From positions 45,573-109,572 of the forward strand of contig JABABI010000003.1 of NCBI GenBank assembly GCA_014238335.1: a stretch of 64,000 bases of DNA, given 5' to 3'. Shown piece after piece: positions 45,374 through 54,425 of the stretch. Position 1 is the stretch's first letter; every line of letters starts with the position of its first letter. A program made the translations under genes and the position numbers. The notes under the pieces are model-generated. The model did not search any database and was not told the origin of the DNA. It saw nothing but the letters and a program-made list of their open reading frames with translations. This DNA comes from Fuerstiella sp. (GTDB lineage: Bacteria > Planctomycetota > Planctomycetia > Planctomycetales > Planctomycetaceae).

Positions 45374-47260
45374 ATGAGTATTTCAGAAACGATAAGACGT
45401 TTTGCCTTTCTGCTTGTCCTGTCCAGCTCTGTGCTGGCGACGGAAAAGGAAATCACGGTCGTCACCTTTGGCGATTCCACCACCGCTCCTCGTGGACCTC
45501 TGAGGGTCTATGCCCAGATTCTTGAGAAAGAACTTCCGCAGCATGGGCATTCAGTGCGAGTCATCAATGCTGGTGTCGGCGGCAACAGCACTCAGCGTGC
45601 CCGAGCACGTTTCGACCGGGACGTGCTGGCTCACGATCCGGACGTCGTCGTCATTCAGTTTGGCATCAATGATTCGGCCGTCGACGTGTGGAAAAATCCT
45701 CCCGCCACCGAACCGCGAGTGCCCCTGGACACGTACACAGAAAACCTGCGCCATTTCGTACGGACGCTGAAACAGAGGGACTCACAGGTCATCCTGATGA
45801 CTTCCAATCCGCTGCGCTGGACTGACAAACTCCGACAGTTGTATGGCAAGTCGCCCTACATTGCCGCGGACGAAGACGGTTTTAATGTGCTGTTGAAGCA
45901 ATATGCACAACAGACTCGCATCGTCGCATTGGACGAAAGCGTCACGCTGATTGATATTTACGATCAGTTTCAGAAGTATGGGGCCGTCGAAGGTCAGAAT
46001 GTGTCCGATGTTCTGCTGGACGGCATGCACCCCAACACGTTGGGCCATAGAAAGGTCGCTGACGCAGTGCTGGCCGGGCTTCGTCTGTCGGACTTTAATC
46101 AGCCACTGATCGCGTCGGTCTCCAAAGAAACATTGTGGAGCAACCGCGACGGAAAAAGCCGGACGTGGTTTCACCCTCGAGTCTGCATGATGCCGGGAAG
46201 GGACGGCAAACCGGTCGCCTTGATGAATTTGCAGGAGATTGGCGGCTCCGACTACTTCGGCCCCGTGCATTGGGCAATGTCCGAAGATCTCGGTCGAACA
46301 TGGAGCGATCCGGCGCCCATTGCAGCACTGGGACGTGACCCGGTTCCCGGTCGGGATGACGATCTGAAAGCCGGCGTTTGCGACGTAACTCCCCAGTATC
46401 ACCCGCAGACAGACACCGTCGTTGCGCTTGGACATGTCGTCTTTTACAAGGGCCGATATTTTGCCAGAAAGGAGCAACTGGCTCGTTACCCCGTCTACGT
46501 CACCCGATCAAGAAACGGCACGTGGTCACGGAGAAAGATTCTGGAATGGAATGATCCTCGCACAGGCCACATCTATACCAACAACTGCGGTCAGCGAGTC
46601 ATCCTTCCGAACGGCGACGTGCAGATGTCCTTTACCTTCGGTCCGAAGGCCACAAACCGCATGGTGGCCGGAGTTCACGCCACCTACAACGGTCAGCAAC
46701 TGAAGATCCGGGAAGTCGGCAAGGAAATTCATAATCCGAAAGGACGCGGACTGCTGGAACCGAGCGTGACTCAATTTGGCGAAGCATTCTGGATGACCAT
46801 GCGAGCCGAAGATAACCGCGGATACGTCAGTGTCAGCAAAGACGGGCTGACATGGCAAGAAAAGATGGCCTGGGCGTGGGAAGACGGAACGCCGCTCGAC
46901 ATGTCGACCACTCAACAGCACTGGCTGACTCACAGCGACGGACTGTTTCTAATTTACACTCGCAAAGACGAATCCAATGAAAACGTGCTCCGCTGGCGTT
47001 CGCCGCTGTGGGTCGCTCAGGTCGATCCGCAACAACGCTGTCTTATCAGGTCCACCGAACAGATCGTTCTGCCTCTGGTAGGAAACGGCGTCAACGATCC
47101 CGACAACGTAGCCATCATGGGCAACTTCAACGTGACAAATGTCAGCGAAGATGAGTCGTGGGTCACTGTCGGCGAATGGATGCCTCGCGCCGGTTACAAA
47201 GGCGACGTACTGCTGGCCCGCATCCGCTGGTCCAGGCTTAACCGACTGCCGCTGTGGTAA
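45374..47260 (+). CDS. SGNH hydrolase-sialidase/BNR-like fusion
   Basis: The 628-residue exported protein (leader FAFLLVLSSSVLA) has an SGNH hydrolase domain (about 20-235) with VVTFGDSTTAP (block I), GVGGNS (block II), VVIQFGIND (block III) and LDGMHPNTLGH (block V). A second domain (about 245-628) looks like a sialidase/BNR-type six-bladed propeller: MSEDLGRTWSD, TRSRNGTWSRRK, VSVSKDGLTW and HWLTHSDGLFLIYTRK match Asp-box-type repeats. It could deacetylate and bind or cleave a glycan. No catalytic Arg triad or Tyr was verified for a sialidase, so that part may be a binding domain. The ATG at 45374 directly precedes the leader. It ends 18 bases from the convergent LarA-like gene. Confidence 0.8.
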   Translation: MSISETIRRFAFLLVLSSSVLATEKEITVVTFGDSTTAPRGPLRVYAQILEKELPQHGHSVRVINAGVGGNSTQRARARFDRDVLAHDPDVVVIQFGINDSAVDVWKNPPATEPRVPLDTYTENLRHFVRTLKQRDSQVILMTSNPLRWTDKLRQLYGKSPYIAADEDGFNVLLKQYAQQTRIVALDESVTLIDIYDQFQKYGAVEGQNVSDVLLDGMHPNTLGHRKVADAVLAGLRLSDFNQPLIASVSKETLWSNRDGKSRTWFHPRVCMMPGRDGKPVALMNLQEIGGSDYFGPVHWAMSEDLGRTWSDPAPIAALGRDPVPGRDDDLKAGVCDVTPQYHPQTDTVVALGHVVFYKGRYFARKEQLARYPVYVTRSRNGTWSRRKILEWNDPRTGHIYTNNCGQRVILPNGDVQMSFTFGPKATNRMVAGVHATYNGQQLKIREVGKEIHNPKGRGLLEPSVTQFGEAFWMTMRAEDNRGYVSVSKDGLTWQEKMAWAWEDGTPLDMSTTQQHWLTHSDGLFLIYTRKDESNENVLRWRSPLWVAQVDPQQRCLIRSTEQIVLPLVGNGVNDPDNVAIMGNFNVTNVSEDESWVTVGEWMPRAGYKGDVLLARIRWSRLNRLPLW

Positions 47261-47278
47261 GGTGACTGCTTTCGCTTT

Positions 47279-48580
47279 TCATGCCACATTGGCTTCCAGT
47301 GCCCGAAAAAATGGCACGACGTAGGGCCCTTCCGGGATCACGGCGATTGCCTGGTCCGGACTTCTGCTCAGGCTGTCGTCCACCGCCGCCTGCAGCGACG
47401 ACGTAACATTGACGCCCGTCAACGAATGGTCCTGTGCAAACAGACCGTCCGTCACCAGATGAATCCGGCCCACCTGCATTGGCTTCGTCTGCATCTGAGT
47501 CTGCCACTCATCGATGTCGGCGTGCGACTTCTGCAGGATGCTCCTCAGAAATGCGTCCGCGCCCAGATCCGTCAGCCGTTGCTGCGCCGCCACGAATTCG
47601 GCAGATCCCATTCCTTCGGAACACTCCGACACGATGATCAGATCTCCTCCGGGTTCCAGAATGTCCATGGCGCAGACCATGCCTTTGACTGTTTGATAGT
47701 AGGTCATGTCCAGCGGATAACCCGCGGCACTGGTGACGACAGTATGAAATCGTCGAGGAACAAATGCTTTGCAGAAATCGCTGACGTAGTCCACGGCCTG
47801 CTGATGACTCTGCAGAATCTCGCCAAAGTTGATGAACGAAAGCCTGCGGTCTTCATCAATGACGGTGTTCACCGCCAGAGCTCCTCCCAGCATCCGTACA
47901 ATCTCAAGCTGTTCTTCGTGCAGTGGATTGTCAACGAAGTTGCAGCTGGTGGCCGCCGGATCGGCCATGAATCGAGCACTATGAAACGTTGTGATCGTTT
48001 CTGCATGGGCGAGTCCGGGAGCGATGACTTTGCGTCCTCCGGAGTACCCGGCCATGAAATGTGGTTCCACGAGTCCGGTCGCAATGCGTAAATCGGCTTC
48101 CACGAAGCGGCGATCCAGTCGAACAACTGTTCCGCGCGTGGAAGTGCTGCCAAGGTGAACGTGATCAGCGTCCTTGCGGGCGAAGTGATTGACCACAGTG
48201 ACGTTTTCCAGCACCCACGGATCCCCGATCAGTTCTGCGAGTTCTGCACCTTCGTTGGGGCGGTGCAGGCCTGTCGCGACAAGGACCATGATGTTGTTCC
48301 GCTGCATGCCGCCTGCCAGCAGCGATTCAATGAGCGGTCGCAGAAACAGCTGGTTGGGGACTGGCCGAGTGATATCACAGACGGCAATGCAGGCACTGTT
48401 GGCGCCGTGAGCGAGTTCAGCGAGTTGCGGAACACCGACCGGCTGGTTGATCGCCTTCGTCACCGCAGCGGAGGGATCGGCGACAAGTGGCATGTCTGGT
48501 TTTCGCACGACTGTCACGGGAACGTCGTCCGGCAACTCAAGCGACGTTGTACCTTTTCCGTATCGGAGGTCAATCTGCAT
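47279..48580 (-). CDS. LarA family lactate racemase-like protein
   Basis: The 433-residue protein matches LarA, a nickel-pincer enzyme that interconverts 2-hydroxy-acid stereoisomers. Motifs are CDITRPVPN near 70, LVATGLHRP near 106, GLVEPHFMAGYSGGRKVIAPG near 170-190 (Lys that binds the nickel-pincer cofactor in LarA) and SEGMGS near 310. No larB, larC or larE cofactor genes are seen in the window. I chose the ATG at 48580 because the domain starts MQIDLRYG as in other LarA proteins; 48592 is an upstream alternative. It is convergent with the SGNH-sialidase fusion, and the serine hydrolase gene ends 122 bases upstream on the same strand. Substrate not assigned, as LarA homologues handle several acids. 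Confidence 0.85.
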   Translation of the reverse strand: MQIDLRYGKGTTSLELPDDVPVTVVRKPDMPLVADPSAAVTKAINQPVGVPQLAELAHGANSACIAVCDITRPVPNQLFLRPLIESLLAGGMQRNNIMVLVATGLHRPNEGAELAELIGDPWVLENVTVVNHFARKDADHVHLGSTSTRGTVVRLDRRFVEADLRIATGLVEPHFMAGYSGGRKVIAPGLAHAETITTFHSARFMADPAATSCNFVDNPLHEEQLEIVRMLGGALAVNTVIDEDRRLSFINFGEILQSHQQAVDYVSDFCKAFVPRRFHTVVTSAAGYPLDMTYYQTVKGMVCAMDILEPGGDLIIVSECSEGMGSAEFVAAQQRLTDLGADAFLRSILQKSHADIDEWQTQMQTKPMQVGRIHLVTDGLFAQDHSLTGVNVTSSLQAAVDDSLSRSPDQAIAVIPEGPYVVPFFRALEANVA

Positions 48581-48714
48581 GTGTTGGAACATTTTTCAGC
48601 TGCGGCCAGGATGTTCGAAGCGCAGATTGTACACCGCGTTGACGCCCGTACCTCGACTAAAACCAGTGAAGCCGCGGATTCTGTCTTTCACCTGTGCGTG
48701 ACACGACCGATCAC

Positions 48715-49815
48715 TTACCCAATAGACGCGGCCACGCGCTGAGCCGCAACATTTCGCGGATGCGGATTCGCCGCTCGGCTGGGCAGAGTTGTCAGGATAA
48801 CACAGATGGTATCTGATGCAGGATCTGCCCAGCACAAGGTCCCCGTTGAACCTGTATGGCCGAAGACATCCTGGCGTTTTCCCGGTCCACCAAGGCTGCT
48901 TCCAACATCAAAACCCAGACCACGAGAACGCATGCCCGCAGGATTGTGATTACGCACCATCATGCGTGCAGTTTCTGGCTTCAGCCACTTACCCTGGGGA
49001 TGCAGGAACGCCGACAGAAACCGAGCGACGTCGGCCGTAGAACCGTGAGCTCCGCCCCACGGCACACCCAGTCGGCGCCAATAGTCGCTGTTCCAGTCCC
49101 AGCTTTTCGTATCAGGGTTGCCGGAACCGGATTCCGGCGCTGCATTCGCAACCTGGCATCGCATCAGGGCTTTGGCATTCAGCCGACCGACGCCAAGAGC
49201 CGAATGCTTCATTCGAAGCGGCTTACAGACAACCTCATCGACGAGCGTTGCGATAGGCTTCCCACTGATACGGCGAGCCACCTCGCTGGCCAGCAGAATC
49301 CCCATGCTGGCATAACTGTACTTCGTCCCCGGTTTAAACAGCAAAGGCGTCCGCATTGCTCCGTCGACAAACGCAGCAAGGTCAGCATGGCTGGCACGTA
49401 ATTTCGAGTTCTGCGGCAACTGATCCGGCAGGCCCGAATTGTGAGTGAATAACTGACGCATGGTGATGTCGTCGCGCCCATCACCGGTGAATTCGGGAAC
49501 AAACTTCTGCACCACGTCATCCAGACGAAATTTTCCCTGATCAAACAACGTCATCACCGCTGCGATCGTGATCGGTTTTGAGATCGATGCCAACAGGAAG
49601 ATCGAGTCCGAAGTTTTGGCAGCCCCAAACGACGATGCAAAAACCTCGTCGCCCTGCTGCACGTGAATCGCAGCGGCATGCACCTGTCCGGACTCCGCAG
49701 CGGTCCGCAGCACACCCACTGCGGCGTCCCACCTGCCTTTTTCCAACGCTGCCAATACAGGCGTGCCGATGGCGAGCCCGAGCCCAGCCTGAAGAATCGT
49801 GCGTCGTTTCAGCAT
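48715..49815 (-). CDS. Exported serine hydrolase of the beta-lactamase/PBP-like class C fold
   Basis: A 366-residue protein with a Tat-like leader (KRRTILQAGLGLAIGTPVLA) and the beta-lactamase fold. The catalytic SxxK is LASISKPI with Ser77 and Lys80; Tyr in YSYASMG near 147 replaces the YxN motif as Y-A-S, and GHTGSTG near 320 is the HxG-type third motif. The family includes esterases, D-aminopeptidases and beta-lactamase-like enzymes, so drug resistance should not be assumed. The chosen start, 49815, is adjacent to the leader; the longer frame to 49971 has no homology-like features. It lies on the same strand as the DUF1501 gene upstream and LarA-like gene downstream. Confidence 0.87.
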   Translation of the reverse strand: MLKRRTILQAGLGLAIGTPVLAALEKGRWDAAVGVLRTAAESGQVHAAAIHVQQGDEVFASSFGAAKTSDSIFLLASISKPITIAAVMTLFDQGKFRLDDVVQKFVPEFTGDGRDDITMRQLFTHNSGLPDQLPQNSKLRASHADLAAFVDGAMRTPLLFKPGTKYSYASMGILLASEVARRISGKPIATLVDEVVCKPLRMKHSALGVGRLNAKALMRCQVANAAPESGSGNPDTKSWDWNSDYWRRLGVPWGGAHGSTADVARFLSAFLHPQGKWLKPETARMMVRNHNPAGMRSRGLGFDVGSSLGGPGKRQDVFGHTGSTGTLCWADPASDTICVILTTLPSRAANPHPRNVAAQRVAASIG

Positions 49816-49984
49816 AGTGACACTCCTTAAGCGGACCGAACGTTCCGCGCATCCGTGACATACAGCGTTGTCTGCCAATTTATTTTGCAGCAGAAACGTC
49901 GCTGAGATACGGCTCCAAACTGGAACTTCGGACCGAGAACAGATGCAATTCTGGAACAGAACGTACAGCACGTCAACGTTCGCG

Positions 49985-51310
49985 TCACACCCATTCCCTG
50001 ATCGGGTGACCTTCGATCAGTCTGACAGGGCGACCATCCGGGGCCTGAGCCATCAGGTCAATGCGCATTCCCAGCTTCCGATAGACAGTGGCGGCGATGT
50101 CAGCAGACAGGTATTCATCACGAATAGGGCGGCCACCTTCTTCGTCCGTCGCTCCCAGGACCGCCCCGCCGGGAACACCGGCTCCCGCCATGATCGCAAA
50201 ACCAGCGCTGGCCCAGTGGTCGCGACCGCTGGCAGAATTGATGTTGGGCGTGCGTCCAAAATCCGTCAGCCAGACGACCAGAGTCGAATCCAGCAGGCCG
50301 CGATCTTCAAGGTCAGCCAGCAACGCGGGCAGTCCCTGGTCCACCGGAGGAATCCGGCTGCTTTTCAGAGACTTGAAGTTATTCTGATGAGTATCCCAGC
50401 CTCCGTCTGTAACCGTGACAAACCGAACTCCGCTTTCAATCATCCGGCGAGCCAGCAGACAGTTCTGGCCGAATTTGTGTCGACCGTATTTGTCTCGCAG
50501 ACTGTCGGCTTCGTCTTCGATCCTGAAAGCAGTCTTTGTTTCCGGCGCCGTGATCATGTCGAAGGCGGCTTTGAAGTGTTCATCCAGGGCGTCAAAGGCT
50601 CCTGCCTGAAGATCCGCGTTTCGTTGCAGAGCATCCATGGCCGTCAGCATTCGTTTTCGTCGATCAACACGCTCGGAGGTGACACCCGTCGGAAAGCTGA
50701 TGTCTCGAACGTTGAAGTTCTTCGCGTTCGGGTCGGCAAGAATCTCAAACGGGTTGTGTTCCAGACCAAGGATCCCGGCCAGTCCGCCGCCGAACCGTCG
50801 ATCCACAGAACTGCTCAGTTGAACAAACGGTGGCAGCGCGTTCTTGAATCCTTTATGCCAACTGACGACCGAACCGAACGTTGGATAGTGCAGGGACGCA
50901 TTGAACTTTCGCCCTGACATGACGAACTGGTCCGCCGTACCGTGGCTGCCGTTCTGAGGGTTCCAGCTGCGCAGAACGGCGAAGCGGTTCAGCTCTTTGG
51001 CCATATTCGGCAAAATGTCCGTAAACTGAATTCCCGGCACAGCCGTGTCGATGACTCCGAATTCTCCCTTTACGCTGGTCGGTGCATTCGGTTTGGGATC
51101 GAACGTGTCGTGGTGGCTTGTCCCGCCCTGCGTCCACACCAGAATACAGTTAACATCTCTTGTCGCCTCTCCAGCCGCCAGCGACGCGCGTTCAGATGCG
51201 ATCAGCTGCGGCAGCCCGACTCCGAGTCCGGCCAGTCCGCCAATCTGCAGCAGACCGCGTCGGGAGATACCTTCGCAATTACGAAACTGCTGAGGAAGAA
51301 GGTTAAACAT
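49985..51310 (-). CDS. DUF1501 family exported protein (divergent from Big2/DUF1549 gene)
   Basis: The 441-residue protein has a Tat-like leader (SRRGLLQIGGLAGLGVGLPQL) and DUF1501 blocks: CILVWTQGGTSHHDTFDPKP, NGSHGTADQFVMSGRKF, NCLLARRMIESGVRFVTVTDGGWDTH, VVWLTDFGRTPNIN and GRDHWASAGFAIMAGAGVPGG. It is transcribed away from the Big2/DUF1549/DUF1553 gene, unlike the tight same-strand pair at 32-36 kb. The start at 51310 precedes the leader. Function unknown. Confidence 0.9.
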   Translation of the reverse strand: MFNLLPQQFRNCEGISRRGLLQIGGLAGLGVGLPQLIASERASLAAGEATRDVNCILVWTQGGTSHHDTFDPKPNAPTSVKGEFGVIDTAVPGIQFTDILPNMAKELNRFAVLRSWNPQNGSHGTADQFVMSGRKFNASLHYPTFGSVVSWHKGFKNALPPFVQLSSSVDRRFGGGLAGILGLEHNPFEILADPNAKNFNVRDISFPTGVTSERVDRRKRMLTAMDALQRNADLQAGAFDALDEHFKAAFDMITAPETKTAFRIEDEADSLRDKYGRHKFGQNCLLARRMIESGVRFVTVTDGGWDTHQNNFKSLKSSRIPPVDQGLPALLADLEDRGLLDSTLVVWLTDFGRTPNINSASGRDHWASAGFAIMAGAGVPGGAVLGATDEEGGRPIRDEYLSADIAATVYRKLGMRIDLMAQAPDGRPVRLIEGHPIREWV

Positions 51311-51848
51311 TCTTGGCTCCACTGAGTGAGTTGTGGATGATGCGGGTGGGCAATGCAGACAACATCGCGACGCAACCGCGGTGTTGATGTCGCTACTTCA
51401 ATTGGTGGGAGTTGTGGCCGCCAGCGGGCCGGTGGGGGTGCTGCAGTATATCCCATCGGCCGAATCAGAAGCAACGGTGCACCTGCAACAGGCAGTTTAC
51501 CCGTCGACCAGTTCCCCCTAAGGTGCGAGCAGTTGGATTACCCCGCGTGTTGCCTTTGCGAACGAAAATGCCACGTGCAGTGGAGTTTTCTGCAAATTGA
51601 ATTGTCTGATTCGCGGTTTCGAGGCTGATATTCCTGAACCCAATCGTGGAAATACGTGTGAGACAGTGGCTGCGAACTGCCTGCTGAACAGTTAGTTTTT
51701 CGAATAGCGTTGGCCATTCGTCACATGATAATCCATAATTCCGTCAGGAACTGCCCCGTTCCCGCCCCGCCTTTGAAGCATCTGAACATTCACTGTGCAG
51801 ATCTCCCTCCTCACACAGCCAACCCTTACAGAACTCGGAGGACAAATC
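51311..51848. other. Divergent intergenic region, no gene seen
   Basis: This 538-base gap separates the DUF1501 gene from the Big2/DUF1549/DUF1553 gene and is the longest non-coding stretch in the window. The only clear signal is the ribosome site at its right end. Open frames here have no leader or family motif, so I do not call a gene. Confidence 0.5.
51837..51841 (+). promoter_or_regulatory. Shine-Dalgarno site supporting a GTG start
   Basis: GGAGG sits seven bases ahead of GTG 51849. It decides between this GTG and a later ATG at 51873 in favour of the GTG. Confidence 0.65.
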
Positions 51849-54338
51849 GTGTCTTTTCGAACGCCTCAGCGTATGTCGTTTCTGATGTCGTGTTTTGCCG
51901 GCGTTGGCGCCACGTGCGTCGCCGCAGCACAACCCGACACCTTCTCTATCACGCCGGCACACGTTGAATTGAACGGAAATTTTGCTGAGGCGCAGCTGCT
52001 TGTTCAGCAAACAACGCCGGAAGGTGAAATCGGAAAACGGTCGGCTGACCAGACTCACAAAGCGACCTACGAATCGGGCGACACAAACGTTGTGACTGTT
52101 TCCGAGACGGGCCAGGTGCTGGCGGCGGGCAATGGTTCTACGACTGTGAAGGTTTCAGTGAACGGGCAATCGCAATCAGCTGCGATTGTCGTCAGCGGAA
52201 TTGAAGGTGTTCCCATTGTCGGATTTGACACTCATATTCGTCCTGCGATGGGCCGGCTCGGCTGCAACGCGGGAGCATGCCATGCGAGTCAGTTTGGCAA
52301 AGGCGGCTTTATTCTGTCCGTGGTAGGGTTCGATCCAAAGCTCGATCACAACTCAATGGTTCGCGATCGTTTTCAGCGACGAGTTAATCTTGTTCAGCCG
52401 GAAGAAAGTCTGCTGCTGAAGAAGCCAACGATGCAGGTTCCTCACGGTGGTGGGCAGCGACTGCACATAAATTCCACCGCGTACCTAACATTTGTGGCGT
52501 GGATGAAGTCAGGGGCCCCGGGACCGGACGGCGATGCAGCGACGGTCACGAAACTGACGACTTTTCCTCGTGAACGAATAGCAGATCCTGACGATACGCA
52601 GCAGCTGCGCGTCGTTGCCGAATTCAGCGACGGCACGACACGTGACGTCACCAGCTGGGCAAAGTTTGATTCCACAGACGATGCGGTCCTGTCCGTCACG
52701 AAAGGCGGTAAGGTTACTGTGGAGAGCCGCGGACAGGCACCGATCATGGTTCGCTTTGAAGGTCACACAGACATCGCGATGTTCGTCTCGCCGTACAGTG
52801 CTGCCCCCGCCATCGCTAACTGGAAAAGTAATAATTTCATTGACGATTCAGCATTGCAGAAGTTTCAGCAACTGGGAATCGCTCCGTCTGCCTTGTGTGA
52901 TGACGCGACATTTATTCGGCGTGCTTATCTGGACGCTGTCGGTACGTTGCCCACCGCCGAAGAATGTGAGGCGTTTATCAGCAGTTCTGAAGCCAACAGG
53001 CGTGATCGGCTGATCGATGAATTGCTGGGATTGACGGGTGACTCGACGCGGGATCGGCACAACGATCAATATGCTGCGATCTGGACCTTGAAGTGGTCCG
53101 ACCTGCTGCGCAACAGCAGCAAAGGGCAGGCAGCGGACCAGCAGCGCATGTGGGCCATGCATAACTGGATCAAGGAATCGTTTCGAACTAACAAACCGTT
53201 CGACCAGTTTGTTCGCGAATTGATCACAGCCAAGGGTTCGATCTATTCAAGCGGACCTTCCAGCTATTTCAAGATCAATGCCAACTCCTCCGATCTGGGA
53301 GAAGCAACGGCACAACTCTTTCTTGGTGTTCGTCTGCAATGTGCAAAGTGCCACCACCATCCCTTTGAAAAATACAGTCAGGCAGATTACTACTCCTTCG
53401 CAGCGTTCTTTTCTCGAGTCGGCAATAAAAACAGTCAGGAGTTCGGACTGTTTGGCCGCGAGGCCGTAGTCATGGTGAAGTCGACCGGAGACGTTCGCCA
53501 TCCGCGAACCGGTCAGACAATGATTCCGAAACCGCTGGGCGGTGAAGAATCAGACCACGAACTGGATCGGCGCATACCGCTGGCCGAGTGGTTAACATCA
53601 CCGAAAAACCGTGAATTTGCGAAAGCAGTGGCCAACCGGTACGTCGCCTATCTGCTCGGCCGCGGATTAGTGGAACCGGTGGACGACATGCGGGCAACGA
53701 ATCCCCCAACGAATCCGGCCATGCTGGAATCGCTGGCCGATCACCTGATCAGCCACAACTTCGACCTGAAACAACTGATGCGGGTCATCCTGAGTTCACG
53801 GCTGTACCAGCTTTCATCCAGCCCGACTGCCGATAACGTCGCGGACAGAAAATTCTATTCACACTTCAAGGTCAAACGACTTTCCGCCGAACCGTTGCTG
53901 GACGCTGTTGATCATGTGACCGGAACTTCGACAAAGTTCAAGGGACTGCCGGCAGGGACACGAGCGATCGAGATTCCGGATGGCGAGTACCCCAATTACT
54001 TCCTGACAACGTTCGGAAAACCCAAACGCGCCAGCGTCTGTGAATGCGAACGAGCGCCCGACGAAAATCTGGGACAGGCACTGCACACGATCAATGGCGA
54101 CATCGTGGCCAGCAAGATTTCCGATAAAAACGGACGAATTTCTCAGCTGCTGGCCACGGACGGGAGTGACGAGGATCTCATCACAGAAGTATACAAGGTG
54201 ACCCTTTGTCGTTCACCTACTGCGAAGGAATTCGCGTCCGCAATGACGTTTCGGAAGGAAGCACCGTCGCGCAGAGAATTTTTCGAAGACCTGCAATGGG
54301 CGTTGCTGAACAATAAGCAGTTCCTGTTCGTGTATTAA
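51849..54338 (+). CDS. Big2/DUF1549/DUF1553 cytochrome-like protein
   Basis: The 829-residue exported protein starts with a leader (FLMSCFAGVGATCVAAAQ) and a bacterial Ig-like Big2 domain (residues about 75-115). A CX4CH motif follows (Cys139, Cys144, His145 in RLGCNAGACHA), the form typical of this protein type, rather than CxxCH. A second Ig-like segment, DUF1549 (RRAYLDAVGTLPT near 360) and a true CxxCH at Cys498-Cys501-His502 (LQCAKCHHHPF) come next, then DUF1553 (AKAVANRYVAYLLGRGLVEPVDD near 600; YFLTTFGKPKRASVCECER near 720). One or two hemes are possible. The PPC gene is 87 bases downstream on the same strand. Function unknown. Confidence 0.88.
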   Translation: MSFRTPQRMSFLMSCFAGVGATCVAAAQPDTFSITPAHVELNGNFAEAQLLVQQTTPEGEIGKRSADQTHKATYESGDTNVVTVSETGQVLAAGNGSTTVKVSVNGQSQSAAIVVSGIEGVPIVGFDTHIRPAMGRLGCNAGACHASQFGKGGFILSVVGFDPKLDHNSMVRDRFQRRVNLVQPEESLLLKKPTMQVPHGGGQRLHINSTAYLTFVAWMKSGAPGPDGDAATVTKLTTFPRERIADPDDTQQLRVVAEFSDGTTRDVTSWAKFDSTDDAVLSVTKGGKVTVESRGQAPIMVRFEGHTDIAMFVSPYSAAPAIANWKSNNFIDDSALQKFQQLGIAPSALCDDATFIRRAYLDAVGTLPTAEECEAFISSSEANRRDRLIDELLGLTGDSTRDRHNDQYAAIWTLKWSDLLRNSSKGQAADQQRMWAMHNWIKESFRTNKPFDQFVRELITAKGSIYSSGPSSYFKINANSSDLGEATAQLFLGVRLQCAKCHHHPFEKYSQADYYSFAAFFSRVGNKNSQEFGLFGREAVVMVKSTGDVRHPRTGQTMIPKPLGGEESDHELDRRIPLAEWLTSPKNREFAKAVANRYVAYLLGRGLVEPVDDMRATNPPTNPAMLESLADHLISHNFDLKQLMRVILSSRLYQLSSSPTADNVADRKFYSHFKVKRLSAEPLLDAVDHVTGTSTKFKGLPAGTRAIEIPDGEYPNYFLTTFGKPKRASVCECERAPDENLGQALHTINGDIVASKISDKNGRISQLLATDGSDEDLITEVYKVTLCRSPTAKEFASAMTFRKEAPSRREFFEDLQWALLNNKQFLFVY

Positions 54339-54425
54339 CCGGTGTCCGAACACACGTGTCTCGCAAGCAGGCGACCTTCGGTCCCGAACCTTGATGCCAT
54401 TCCGCCTCGGTGAATGATCACAACC

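Noticed and set aside
48715..49815. Beta-lactamase resistance gene
   Set aside because: The YxN motif is changed and the family is dominated by esterase-like enzymes, so resistance is not supported.
49868..50917. 349-codon plus-strand frame opposite DUF1501
   Set aside because: It is antisense to a gene with clear DUF1501 motifs and has no leader or domain.
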